Shown one piece after another: positions 17,201-26,800 of a stretch of DNA of 64,000 nt (positions are counted from its first letter, which is position 1; each line of letters begins with the position of its first letter). The position numbers were made by a program, and so were the translations under genes. Source of the DNA: Acidobacteriota bacterium (lineage in GTDB: Bacteria > Acidobacteriota > Blastocatellia > Pyrinomonadales > Pyrinomonadaceae); NCBI GenBank assembly GCA_019639135.1, contig JAHBSL010000018.1, positions 49,549 to 113,548 on the forward strand. Reading direction: 5' to 3'. Below the pieces are notes generated by a model. That model had not been told where the DNA came from. It saw only the letters and a program-made list of their open reading frames with translations, and ran no database searches.

Positions 17201-19538
17201 GAGACACAACCCCGTTCGCCGCCTCCGTGGGGTTCTCGTTCGTGTCGTCGAATCCGTCATTGCCCGCGAGCGGGGGTTCGTGCAAGCTGTAGTCCCCAAC
17301 GGTGTCGGCCAGAACGAGGACCTCAGGTTGCTTTTGGTTCCAGCCGAGCACCACCTCCGGGTAAAAGGGGTGCTTCAGCTCTTGCTCCAGATCCTTAAAA
17401 TAGAGACGCGGATCGCCGAAGTCGATCTCCTTGGCTGTGAGGAGTTCCCGAACAAGTCCGGCCAGCAGTTCCGCCTTCCGCCTTATCGCCGCCAACCGGA
17501 ACGGGTGCCACGGGGCAACGACGGCCGCCGTGCGGCCGCCATCAACAGCCACGGCACCGATCCGCATCAGCGGCAACAGGAGAAGCTCCCGATTCCTGTC
17601 CCCTTTGGCATCAAGACAAAGCGTTTCCAGCAGAGTGGAGTATTCGCGGACTTGCTGGGTTAACGCGTCTGTCGCCAACCCGACTTCTTGAACCTCGCGG
17701 ATCGCCCGGGAATAGACCTCCACGAATCGGTCGAACAGCATTGCCAACCGCTCCGCGGTTTCCACCGACATCAATTGCTGCTCGCGGGCTTGGACCAGAT
17801 TTGCCCGCCACAACAGTTCCAGATCGGCCGATTTCTTGTACACCGCGACGAACGAGCCGTGCTCCTTCGCGTATGCCGCCATGAAGGTCTTCGCCTTGGA
17901 CAAATCCACCGACTGGAACTGGCCCTTGGTGTTCGTCGGGTTCCGGTTCGCGGTGCAGCTGACCAAAGGGTGTTCGACCAGTCGCCCCCAATCGTCGACG
18001 ATCTGGGTCGCGACGGTTTCCGGGTCGAATTTCCAGACCAGCTGTGTCACATATTTCTCAAGTCTATCGCCCGGCAACTCCGCATCGAGTTCGATCTTGA
18101 ATGCCAGCTGGAGTGCCGCCGCGGAGCTCGACTGATTTGTCTTCTTACCCGCCAGTTTCCACTCGTCGACGAGATCGCTGTACTCGAAAAGTTTGCCGAC
18201 CTCCCACTTGACCTTCGGGCCAAGAAGCTCGCGCAAACCTCTATAACGAAACGCGAAGAACAATCCCGCGGTAACGTTCAGGTCTTCGCGAAGATCCTTT
18301 TTTGTCGCGCGATCGCACCTTATCGTAATGCGCCGTTTCGCGTCGGGCGCTTCCTGGCTGAAGAGGCGCTCAAGGCACCGTGCCATGCCGACAAGAAAGT
18401 CGTCGGTTTCGACCGGTTTCCCGAAAACGAAGCGATCCCAGGCGGATTTCAATTTCCGATCCTGTTTCAACTCCGTCCGATGATCCTCGTAGAACCTCCG
18501 ATCTTCCTCCTCCTCGGATGCCGACGAACGCCGGGCCTTCAAGCGCGTCAGATAATCCAGTTCATCCTCGCTGAGGAGTCCCTCGCCTCGTTCGTCGAAA
18601 AAGTCGAGTGTCTTTTCCCCCAGGTTGAACTTTTCCCGCTTGAATCCGTCGAACAACGGTGCGACCGATTCCCATTCGCATTCTCCCAGTTCGGCCGCCG
18701 CCTCGTTCCAACCCACATCCGACTCGATATAGTTAAGGATTAAAGGGTGTATCGGTTGAGGGATGCTTTCCTGGACGCGCTCGAACGTCGATCGCAACTC
18801 CTTTTCGCTCAGCAGTAGCTGCGTCGGCGTCTGTTTCAACAGATAACCGGCCCGTTTCTTAAAAGCGTTTTCGTATAGTTTCTTGTACCGCGACGCGTGG
18901 CGGGCGGTCTTGTCATTCAGGACACGGAAATACGTCGAGTCTTTGAAAATGCGAAGTGCGGGAAGTGCCTGCCCTAATGCGTTCAGCACAGGCTCGCCCT
19001 CTTCGACTATGGCTCGATGCGTCAACAGAACGTAATTGGCGAACCAGTCCAGCGAGAACATCCGCAATTCTCTTAATCCGGCGAGCGCACGATTCCACCA
19101 AATTACGTGCTCATCCGGGATCGCAGCGCCGTCCCGAACGATCCGAGTCCACAGATCAGGATCTTCCAGAAGCTGAGCGCTCCCTACCGGTTCGAAATGC
19201 TTCAACGATTGTTGTTCGTCGTCGCCGGTGTTTGCGACGAGCAGAGCGGGTTTGTCCGTCGCGGCGTTGCGGAAAAATGTCGCACGCTCGTCTGTGAGGA
19301 CTTCGGGAGGAAGCGGTTGTCCATCCAGATACCTTCGCGGGAGTCTGATCTCGAACTTCTGAGAAAGATCCGGTTCGCCAAGAATGGCGTTGCAGATCGA
19401 AGCGATTTCCTCCGGGGTTAGACAGTCGATTATAAAGCGCGCCGTTCCGCCAAGTTGATCACTCGAACCGGTCTCACTGTCGACCTTCCGTCGCAGATAC
19501 AGAGCGGCAACTTTTCCGATCAATTCAGAGCTCTTCAC
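14226..19538 (-). CDS. sspH: SspH/DptH-like restriction protein with FtsK/HerA ATPase
   Basis: A 1770-residue protein. The last ~350 residues are an FtsK/HerA-type ATPase: Walker A IAGSTGSGKSVLMQNIILG, Walker B WLVHDEFAEWMM, and the sensor/arginine part YLIFAAQRPDANVMPMQLRS. The long N-terminal region has no simple motif but matches the size and layout of DndH/DptH, the largest subunit of phosphorothioation-dependent restriction. Together with SspF and SspG it should attack DNA lacking phosphorothioates. It is last in the operon; its ATG overlaps the sspG stop. An acidic, Ser/Pro-rich linker (~residues 1310-1390) separates the two parts. Confidence 0.82.
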   Translation of the reverse strand: MKSSELIGKVAALYLRRKVDSETGSSDQLGGTARFIIDCLTPEEIASICNAILGEPDLSQKFEIRLPRRYLDGQPLPPEVLTDERATFFRNAATDKPALLVANTGDDEQQSLKHFEPVGSAQLLEDPDLWTRIVRDGAAIPDEHVIWWNRALAGLRELRMFSLDWFANYVLLTHRAIVEEGEPVLNALGQALPALRIFKDSTYFRVLNDKTARHASRYKKLYENAFKKRAGYLLKQTPTQLLLSEKELRSTFERVQESIPQPIHPLILNYIESDVGWNEAAAELGECEWESVAPLFDGFKREKFNLGEKTLDFFDERGEGLLSEDELDYLTRLKARRSSASEEEEDRRFYEDHRTELKQDRKLKSAWDRFVFGKPVETDDFLVGMARCLERLFSQEAPDAKRRITIRCDRATKKDLREDLNVTAGLFFAFRYRGLRELLGPKVKWEVGKLFEYSDLVDEWKLAGKKTNQSSSAAALQLAFKIELDAELPGDRLEKYVTQLVWKFDPETVATQIVDDWGRLVEHPLVSCTANRNPTNTKGQFQSVDLSKAKTFMAAYAKEHGSFVAVYKKSADLELLWRANLVQAREQQLMSVETAERLAMLFDRFVEVYSRAIREVQEVGLATDALTQQVREYSTLLETLCLDAKGDRNRELLLLPLMRIGAVAVDGGRTAAVVAPWHPFRLAAIRRKAELLAGLVRELLTAKEIDFGDPRLYFKDLEQELKHPFYPEVVLGWNQKQPEVLVLADTVGDYSLHEPPLAGNDGFDDTNENPTEAANGVVSLVRRYLDLYPHEQADLSVVLYNCDSARLPQAVVDKIGDAYSDEDDVRCQIILRHRDAKTLRSLYEKIVESADSDADSYSASEATRDFMARLRIGIMADQAPVPSSEDARPNDLVFSQDVIARHAKLEWYPETAKPENLEKLVPPRWSRRRPSSIDDMKSVVYLCCPVQSSEGWAFLTALTTFLKGDWDGDTSRRLLPARELDFRSVETSRIFDETHNLANWVVNYDELLDRRQLANQNVRVIRYKQSATQGRNVIISSKAPLGLLRSIVLSRIKDLNLGLEAPEEKRLAEKFIDDAKEISGDIVLRAAKRGRSASELMGVVLSQFLIRQELGAERSFGWYFLDDYAEWLGQREQQIADLLVLSPEQLQPSDNVRRLALIVSESKYIDAGSLSAKRKESQKQLRDTVRRITDAIFGNPKRLDRELWLARLSDLILDGVKVPAIASVNLADWRRAIRDGDCEIFVRGYSHVFVSGPSDASDCSDFARIADVEESFQEVFDRAKVRNLVLKYFQDENPLDVRKQLTEERIWDYQKYQQPIASSRPVYVPTEPIDTPMPSSAKSASAGEPDPAVNDSQARTGHAEPEPLGRASASGADCSQDPVVDLPPKTETSRKWTYPRIEQLLEAAHGTSSQTDDDEAWLKQIESRTKAALQQFQLRSKLESALLTPNAALLKFAGSSDLTVEQVSKKRSEFLTTYGINVISVRPEPGLVSISVERPNRQVIQLQELWKRWHPDSENGNQELLIAVREDDNNLLYLSPGKEHAPHTLIAGSTGSGKSVLMQNIILGIAATNTPAQAEIVLVDPKQGVDYFQFDGLPHIRNGIIDDQSAALSRLESLVSEMDRRYSLFKESRTNSLRAYNSKASESERLPVIWLVHDEFAEWMMVEDYKAGVSNLVARLGVKARAAGIYLIFAAQRPDANVMPMQLRSNLGNRLILRVDSEGTSEIALGERGAERLLGKGHLLANLEGSPLCYAQVPFVDSSFMEEFTRVTGT

Positions 19539-21088
19539 GCGACTTTCCTCCTGTGAGGATTTTCAACATAAGCACAGCCGTCGGACAGGCGTTTTAGCAA
19601 ACCCAGGCTTCCCAAGCGCTGCTCCAGCCGGCGGGCGTTGGCCTGGAATGCTTTCTTGTCGAACTCTTCCTTCGCGAGCACCTTTTCGACCTCGAGATCG
19701 CCCACGATCAGTCCATAACGCTCGTACATGAGAGCGAGGAACTCCCCAAACTCCATGCGTTTTCCCACGTTTGCGTAAAGAAGAGTTTTCAAAAGCCCGT
19801 CCGTCGGTGCGTAGCGCAACTTGTTGGTTCCCCGTTTGGATACCAGTCCGGCGCCTTTTCCGTAGATCCTGTGGACATTCGCGACATGTTGGGAATGCCG
19901 TTTTTGTGCCAGTTCGCGGAAATCGTTGATCAGAGCTTGCGGATCGTTCGGACCGTCGTAGTCTTGACCCCATAGCACCCTTTGTTCAAGGATCTCGCTG
20001 CATTTTTGAAACGCTCCATGCTCCGCCGCGGCCGTCTTCCATTCGCTGGAGTTCTCGATCGCGTCGATGTAAGCGTTGATCGCCCGCCTCGAAAGCATGT
20101 CATTTTCCGTATGGTTACCGATCGATAGTTCCCGAACGATCGTCTTCTTCGGAGCAACGACTTCGCAGATCATATGCGGCCGTCTCAGGTTGCACCAATC
20201 CGAGGCGACCGTAAGCTTGTAAAGCATGATATGGAAAGCAGCAAGCGTCACCAGGTGCGGTAAGGCGTCGAAGCCGGGTAAATTCAATTTGAGAATGTTG
20301 AGCCAATCCTCGCCCAATTTATCGAAGCAGATGTGCGAGGGGTACGGCAAATAGCAACTTCTCCCCGGCGCGTCCAGGTCGCCGTCGTCGGCGCCTGGCT
20401 GCAGGAGCTTCACCAGCTGATTCCAGGCGTTGTCGCCCTTAAGTAGCGTCTCCAAGTGGGGCTTCAGTCTTTCGCGCTGATTTGACCGCCACAACATCAT
20501 GTAAAGGAGTTCTCCGGTGCGGCCGAAGTTGATGTATTCTCGCCCGGCTTTACCTGTGGCCGCGCTGATGTTCAGGTCCACGTAAAGGGCGGACGGACCG
20601 AACGGGAAAACGAACTTCGAAGTCCAGCGTTTATTGCTCGCGCTTTCGACCGCGGACCCCCGAAGCATACCGATCAACATCGCGAATTCGTTAAAGGAAG
20701 CGAACCTGTTCTTCAAGAACGAATAGTCCCGTTCGAGATCGGTGACGCCCTTCACGTTATCGCTCATCCAAGAAAGCCATTGCGTCCATGCTTCGTTGCT
20801 GTCCCGATGATTCTCCGCAATTCGCGTTATCGCTTCGTTGTTGAAAAGGAGGTTGCGGAGAGCCATCCGTCGGTACGGCCGATACACGAGGGATGCGAAT
20901 CCCTCGCCTTCGTCAAGGAGACGCCCCTCGCGGAGGCGTGCTTCCGCAACATTCAGGAACTCAAGGAAAATCAGCCACGGGCTCTGGCTGTCCCAAAGCC
21001 GGTGACCCCAGATCTGTTCATCCACCCACATCGAGGTGTTATGATCCGCCGCGTGGGGCGGTGGTGCGACCGCGGTAAGATCAAGCAT
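19535..21088 (-). CDS. sspG: SspG/DptG-like restriction protein
   Basis: A 517-residue protein lying between an SspF/DptF ATPase and SspH. No enzymatic motif is visible. Trp- and Arg-rich segments (WVDEQIWGHRLWDSQSPWL, YRPYRRMALRNLLFNN) and a C-terminal basic helix pair (FDKKAFQANARRLEQRLGSL) suggest DNA contact or complex assembly. Size and position match DptG. It overlaps sspF by 8 bp and sspH by 4 bp, so all three subunits are made together. The role as an essential restriction subunit is inferred from the family. Confidence 0.78.
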   Translation of the reverse strand: MLDLTAVAPPPHAADHNTSMWVDEQIWGHRLWDSQSPWLIFLEFLNVAEARLREGRLLDEGEGFASLVYRPYRRMALRNLLFNNEAITRIAENHRDSNEAWTQWLSWMSDNVKGVTDLERDYSFLKNRFASFNEFAMLIGMLRGSAVESASNKRWTSKFVFPFGPSALYVDLNISAATGKAGREYINFGRTGELLYMMLWRSNQRERLKPHLETLLKGDNAWNQLVKLLQPGADDGDLDAPGRSCYLPYPSHICFDKLGEDWLNILKLNLPGFDALPHLVTLAAFHIMLYKLTVASDWCNLRRPHMICEVVAPKKTIVRELSIGNHTENDMLSRRAINAYIDAIENSSEWKTAAAEHGAFQKCSEILEQRVLWGQDYDGPNDPQALINDFRELAQKRHSQHVANVHRIYGKGAGLVSKRGTNKLRYAPTDGLLKTLLYANVGKRMEFGEFLALMYERYGLIVGDLEVEKVLAKEEFDKKAFQANARRLEQRLGSLGLLKRLSDGCAYVENPHRRKVA

Positions 21089-22940
21089 CCAACACCTCCA
21101 CCGATTTTATCGACGGATTTCCATAGTCATCCAGTTCCAGCAGTTTGAAGTTGAGAGCCGAAACCTCCTCAGGATCTTGCAGAGCCCGCCGCTCGTCCAG
21201 CTTGGTCAGGATCTGCGTTTTGAAAGCCAGCAGATCTTCGTAGCATTCTTTGGAGAAACTGGAAGGGAGAGCACCTTCAGCTACGCGGCTCAAGAATTCG
21301 TAGCGGGTCAGATTGAGCTGCAGGTGGCACTCAATACCGGGCGCGAGTTCCACGGAGATCCGGGGGATCCTGTCGTGCCCGCTAACAATTTCGACACGCT
21401 CGCCCAGGCGCGGCGGCACGCTGATGTACTCCTCGAGCATCCGGCTCACTTTCGCGTTGGAGTAAGATAGGCTCGTCGCGAGGTACAACTCCCGCTCGCT
21501 GTTGACCAGCATTCCCGTAAATACCCTGTTGAGCCCTCGAACGAGCCTGAACAATATGGGCCGTTCAACTTTGGATCCGTTCTCGATGACCTTTACGACG
21601 CGTTCCAAATACTCACCGGCATAGTTGAAAACCGTAAGTTTCCAGAAGGCGAGCTCCTCACTCTCACTGTTCGGGATCTTAAAAAACAAACCGCGACGCT
21701 GGCTGACCAGCATCTCCAGGAAGGCCGATGCGGCAGCCCCTTCTTCGTCGGATCCCTCAATATATTCCCGCTGAGCGGCGAAGTAACTCTCGTCGGCTCC
21801 GTAAAATCTGTCCGCTCTCAGATGCTCATCGAAGTACGGGCTGAGCCGCTCGTCTGCGCTTCCGAAGATCAGTATGTCGTCGATCTTGTTCGAAGTTTCA
21901 AATCCGATACGAAAACGATTCAGATAATCGAAAAGATCAAGTGATTCTCTACGCGACTCGGTTAAATTGCCGCCAAATATATTGTTATATATGCTCGCCT
22001 TGGCCACCGTTCGATCCTTGATGATCTCTCCGACATCTTTCGGTGTCATCAGTCGCTCCCTGACGCCTGAATGCCCGAGCACCGCGTTTGATAAGAGCAG
22101 AAGAATATCGCGAAGCGCGACGTGCAGGCCGTTTAGATCGCAGAGTTCGAAAAGACTTCGGAGCCGTTGCTGAAGCAGAGCGGTTTGGAGCAATTCGTAA
22201 TTGTGTCGTATCGGGCACGATGGTCCGAAAAATGAATACTCGCTCGAAGCGAGAGCTTTGCATGCGTCCCATCCTTCATGCGCGAGAAACGCCGCCAGCG
22301 CGAGGTCGAACATTTCCGCTGTGCTTCCTCGACTCAAATTGAAAAGGCTCAAGTGGGCGCCGGTGTCTTCCTGCCGATCCTCGACCAGTAGCGTTTCCAA
22401 CAACTCCCTGGTGCGCAGGACCACATCGGTCTCTTCGAGCTTCCGCCACGACTCTATCAATTGCCCGTCGTTGGCGGCGATCAGGAACAGCTCCGTGGAG
22501 TCTTCCTCGAATATGGATCTACAAAAAAGCTGCAGGATCTCTTCCCGCGCCGGGTCCCATCGCCCGGTACCCTGCGGGGCGATCTCGCTTAGGTCCTTAA
22601 TAACGTGTATCGTTCGCGACTTGCCGTCGACGCTGCTGAAAGCAACCTTTTGGTACGGCTCCTCGAAGGATTCCGTATTGTTCGAATGGATGGCACACCA
22701 TACTTTTCGAGCCAGGTTCGTCTTCCCGTCGCCCGCGGTGCCGGTCAAGATAACCGACCGCCGGGGCTCATCCGTGAAGCAGCTGAGAATATCCTTATAT
22801 CTCGGATGTTCGAACGAGATCGGCTCAACGCCCGCGCGGGTCGCGGAGCTGAGAACGCGCTCGTCGTACATGTTGTCGTTCTTGGGGACCGGTCCGTACT
22901 GTCGTAGAAAACGGATCCAATTCTCAGCCTTTAGTTGCAC
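21081..22940 (-). CDS. sspF: SspF/DptF-like ATPase
   Basis: A 619-residue ATPase of the DptF type. The N-terminus MYDERVLSSATRAGVEPISF leads into the P-loop SVILTGTAGDGKTNLARKVW (about residue 80). A Walker B-like LFLIAANDGQLIE follows, with a long helical C-terminal region. In phosphorothioation-dependent restriction (DndFGH/SspFGH) this subunit powers recognition or cleavage of unmodified DNA. It begins 70 bases after sspD, the largest gap in the operon and a possible site for separate translation control. Confidence 0.85.
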   Translation of the reverse strand: MQLKAENWIRFLRQYGPVPKNDNMYDERVLSSATRAGVEPISFEHPRYKDILSCFTDEPRRSVILTGTAGDGKTNLARKVWCAIHSNNTESFEEPYQKVAFSSVDGKSRTIHVIKDLSEIAPQGTGRWDPAREEILQLFCRSIFEEDSTELFLIAANDGQLIESWRKLEETDVVLRTRELLETLLVEDRQEDTGAHLSLFNLSRGSTAEMFDLALAAFLAHEGWDACKALASSEYSFFGPSCPIRHNYELLQTALLQQRLRSLFELCDLNGLHVALRDILLLLSNAVLGHSGVRERLMTPKDVGEIIKDRTVAKASIYNNIFGGNLTESRRESLDLFDYLNRFRIGFETSNKIDDILIFGSADERLSPYFDEHLRADRFYGADESYFAAQREYIEGSDEEGAAASAFLEMLVSQRRGLFFKIPNSESEELAFWKLTVFNYAGEYLERVVKVIENGSKVERPILFRLVRGLNRVFTGMLVNSERELYLATSLSYSNAKVSRMLEEYISVPPRLGERVEIVSGHDRIPRISVELAPGIECHLQLNLTRYEFLSRVAEGALPSSFSKECYEDLLAFKTQILTKLDERRALQDPEEVSALNFKLLELDDYGNPSIKSVEVLDA

Positions 22941-23010
22941 TGTCGTTGTTTGGAGTTGAAAGTGGTATGCCTTGGATGAGGATGAACAATTTCGGAAACG
23001 CCCTACCTTA

Positions 23011-23814
23011 CTATATTTGGCATATTAAACACCCCTCTCGCTCCTCCTCCTCTTCAAAGTCTCCCCCCAGAATACTGACTAGGGTTGAAGCGCTCCTTCG
23101 AGAGCGCTCTCTCTGTTTCTCCCAGTTCTCTACGATCTGCGCCATGCGTTCGGGCTTCTCAAGCGATTCCAACGGTTCGTCGCCGTTCCAGTAAAATGCA
23201 TTGCCGTTTTTCCGATTCGCGTACTCGTACTCTTTAGCCTTCTCGAAAAGATCCGGATGCTCCTGTTTCAACCGGACCCATTCGATCTTTTGTTGGTAAA
23301 AGCAGAAATAGCACCCCGACCGAGTGCGTCCCCACCGCGTATAGGTTGGCAGCCCCAGCCCGGACGCTTCAAGGATCTCGATTATGTCCGCCTTCACCAA
23401 GCCATCCTCCCTGAACGGATAGATCGTGGTTATGTTGGACTTGTGACTTATGTACCCCTCCCGCTCTTCATCGGCTCGGAGCCCTACGTAGTTGAACACT
23501 TTTTCGTCGCCTATGTAGTCTTCGAACGGTTTGAGCTTGAGCATTCGCGTGCACCATCGGCGGTGATTGGATGGGATCATCCCGCCGAACACGTCGAGCC
23601 ACTTATCGAAGCTGTGTTCCGGCGCTGTTTTATGGATCGGTTTTCCCAGCAGCGCTTCCAGGCGCCCGAGATACTCGTACGTTTCGGGAAGCTCCTTATC
23701 CGTGTCATGAAAAATGTACTCCATTTCCGGAACCCGATCGCGCATGTAAATAGCTAACGCTGCGCTGTCCTTCCCGCCGGATAGGCTAAGAATGTGCCGT
23801 GGGGATTTCGCCAT
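23011..23814 (-). CDS. sspD: SspD: PAPS reductase-family ATP pyrophosphatase
   Basis: A 267-residue PP-loop protein. The N-terminal ATP site is HILSLSGGKDSAALAIYMRD (SGGKDS at 12-17). RSGCYFCFYQQKIEW gives a CxxC typical of the DndC/SspD branch, and a second CxxC ends the chain (GCLICQI). It should activate the DNA backbone or sulfur with ATP so that sulfur replaces a non-bridging oxygen. It overlaps sspC by 29 bp. No cysteine desulfurase (SspA/DndA) is present in the window, so sulfur must come from one encoded elsewhere. Confidence 0.87.
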   Translation of the reverse strand: MAKSPRHILSLSGGKDSAALAIYMRDRVPEMEYIFHDTDKELPETYEYLGRLEALLGKPIHKTAPEHSFDKWLDVFGGMIPSNHRRWCTRMLKLKPFEDYIGDEKVFNYVGLRADEEREGYISHKSNITTIYPFREDGLVKADIIEILEASGLGLPTYTRWGRTRSGCYFCFYQQKIEWVRLKQEHPDLFEKAKEYEYANRKNGNAFYWNGDEPLESLEKPERMAQIVENWEKQRERSRRSASTLVSILGGDFEEEEEREGCLICQI

Positions 23815-26800
23815 CCGTCACCTCCTTTTCTTCGCCCTCGAGGACCTTCCAAAACGCTCGAGCGGCGGCCGCGATCCCGACTCGCCGATTCTGGCTGATG
23901 ATCTTGGTAAGCTCCGCCTCGAGTTTTTCGATCGGCTCCTCGTCCTCCCGAGAAATATGGATCACTCGATCGCGTTCATCGCCGCCTGTCGCCGTTATCA
24001 CAACTCGCAGCGCCGTGTCGGAGCTTGACTGGATATCGGAGGGGAAACTGATACTCTCCAACCTTCGGAACCTGGCCGACAGAGAATTCAACTCGTCATA
24101 AAACTTGCCTTCATCAAGGTCTGCCCACTTATTGGGAGGCATAGAGCAGATAAGACTGCCCAGCGACTCCATCCAGGAATCCTCCGGAAGTTGAAGATCC
24201 GTCAATCGGTGGCAAAAGGCTTTTATCCGCGGTTCGATCGCACCGATCAAGAGAGGCCGTGCGCGTTGAGCAAGAATTTCTCTGATATGCGGGAAAAGCT
24301 GTCCACCGTCGAGGTCGAACGATTCCACGATCGCGTTTTTCATCCGGGCCTGCAATTCCGGGTATGCCGCCTTTAGCTCCGCCATCGACTCCCTGAGCGC
24401 TTCGGCGAAGTGCTCCACCTGGCCGTGGGCGACACGTGTGGTACTTAAGAAAGGGGAATATCCGCAGGCTTTCGGGAGGTCCTCGAACAACAGACGGGCC
24501 GGCTCCCTTGCGGTCAACAGGCTCCTCCGAACCATTGCGGTCCTCTCGGTTAGTTTGCCCGTCTTCCGCGTGTACGCCGGCAGTTCCGCGGCGAAAACGC
24601 ACAGAGGTCGAACGACATCGAGGAGATCGGTTCGATTCCTATCGAACGACCGGATCCCGAGCACTTGTATTAACCTGTCGAACAGATCCGATCGTACGCC
24701 ACTGAGTTGGCAAAATTGGATCTCAAAATCCTCGGGCACTTTAACGAGTCTCATCAGATCGAGACTGCTCATTTGCCTCATGAAAACGCCCTTGTCGTAA
24801 AATGCGATGCTTTGCTCATGCACCGATGCGAAGATCGCCAGCAGCAATGGAGCTAACCCATCACGAACGCCATAAGGCGGGCTCCGCATCGCCGAAAAAA
24901 CCTCGGAAAGTTTAACTCGCTTATCGGGCTGCGATTTTAGGAACTCCAACAGGTATTTGAGAGTGGGCCGCAATTTGCACGTGTCGCTGCGGGCCGGCGG
25001 AACTACAATTCTGAAACCCTCTTCGCCCTGAAGGTGGATGTTGCCCTCTTTAAAAAGCGACAGATACATCGACATTTCGGGAGGTTTCTTCGACGGATCA
25101 ACCCCTAGATACGGTTTAGTTGCGGCGCCGAACACACCTTCCATCAACCGCATACGCGCCGCGGCCGCGGCGGAGCTTAGCGAACGTCGATTGATAAGCT
25201 CGTTCGAAACAATCGGAGCGGAGTGATAAACGCCATCGAACACATGGGACAAATACGATAAAAGTTGGCGCCCGCCCGATATATTCAAGGCTTCATTCTG
25301 TCTGAACCACTGCAATCCCGATTTGCCGTTGAACTCTTTCAAACCGATAAAGGAATGGACTCGCTGGCCAAGAAGCTCCCTTGAGGCCTCGATCTGCCGA
25401 TTCACCTCCTCGGACGCGAAAGTGTCGCTGTTAAGCTCAGGCACGTGCCGTGAGATCCACTCCCAACGTTGCAGTTCCTCGAAAAGTTTACCCAGGACGC
25501 CCAGTGGCTTCGGAATTGCGAGGAGAATCGACGGCTCACAGCTTAGAGCCTCGCTCCCGGCAAATTCCAAAGCCTCGATCCGTTCCGATTCCGTTTCGCA
25601 CAGGGCAACGATGATGCGACCGTCGGCTTGTGCGTAGTCCAGTCTTGTGTGGGCGGAAAGTTCACGAACGGGCGAGAACACGACCTCAAAGTGCCTTAAA
25701 TTGCCCGTTTCAATGTAGTGTCGACGGGCCACGATCGGCCGCGTCTCAAGATACCGCTGCAAGTGCGGGGCAACCGCCTGGGACACGTTCCCGAGAGATC
25801 GGGAGGCATCCTCGTACGCCTTTTCCAGATTCACGCTTGTATGCGGCCAGAGACAGTAACCTCCAGCGGAACCGCGATGATACAGAACCCGATCCGTTTT
25901 TTGCAGCTTGTTCAGAATCTCTTTAACGGAACCCTGCCGCTTTTCCGCATTACCACCGCATGCGATATGGATGATATCCTCACTCGCCACAAGGTTCGTA
26001 GCGTCGAGCATGTTGAGAAGCCCTACCGTTTTTAGAACCTCGAGTTCGTGGGTTTCCGACGCCGGGAAACTATCAACGAGGGAGCTGATCTGGTTCCAAT
26101 GGCTCCGGTAACTTTGAACCCCCAAGCGGTGCCCGAATGCGGCGCGGGCATAATCGTACAGGTTGTGGATGCGGTAGAAGTCTCCCGTGTTTATCGACCG
26201 GGCCGCAAACTCTTGAAGTCCGTACGGTTCGTTCGAGATCAAAAAACTGAACAGTGACCGCTCGTTCTGACCGAACCTGCTGAAAAGCTTGACGAGGACA
26301 GGAAGGACCGAAGGGTGCAAGGGGTAAATGCGAGCGGCATTATCTAAGATGTCTTTGGTGTAGGCAGGACCGTACCAACCAAGTTTCAACAGGCTGCGCA
26401 TATCGCTGCGTGCAGTCCTTTCAATGCTTGTGGGCAACTTGTTCGCCCTAACGTTTAGGGCATCGGCCACCAGAATGGTTGTTTGTTCGAGCGGCTGGTC
26501 GAAGATGAGCTCTTCGAATCGGCTCGCAACCTTTTCCCACTCTTTTTGTGCCGATTGGCTTAATTGGTTCGAATATGCGCTGAAGCCCTGGTGCAGTATC
26601 CCCAAAACGAATATTGGAGTTTTGCCGCTTCTCGAAGCCGCTTCCGCAAGTCTTTGCAGGAGGAACACGTCGTCGCGATCCGGGTTTATAGAAGCAAATT
26701 CCAGGAACTTTCCGAGCTCATCGAGGATGAGTAAGATCCCCGTACCTTTGTTTGCAGAGGAAACGTACGCACTCGCTTCAGTCAGCAGCGAGACAACTCG

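Noticed and set aside
14226..19538. Conjugation-type FtsK/TraB or cell-division FtsK
   Set aside because: The 1400-residue N-terminal region, absence of membrane helices and coupling to DptF/G-like genes fit SspH/DptH.
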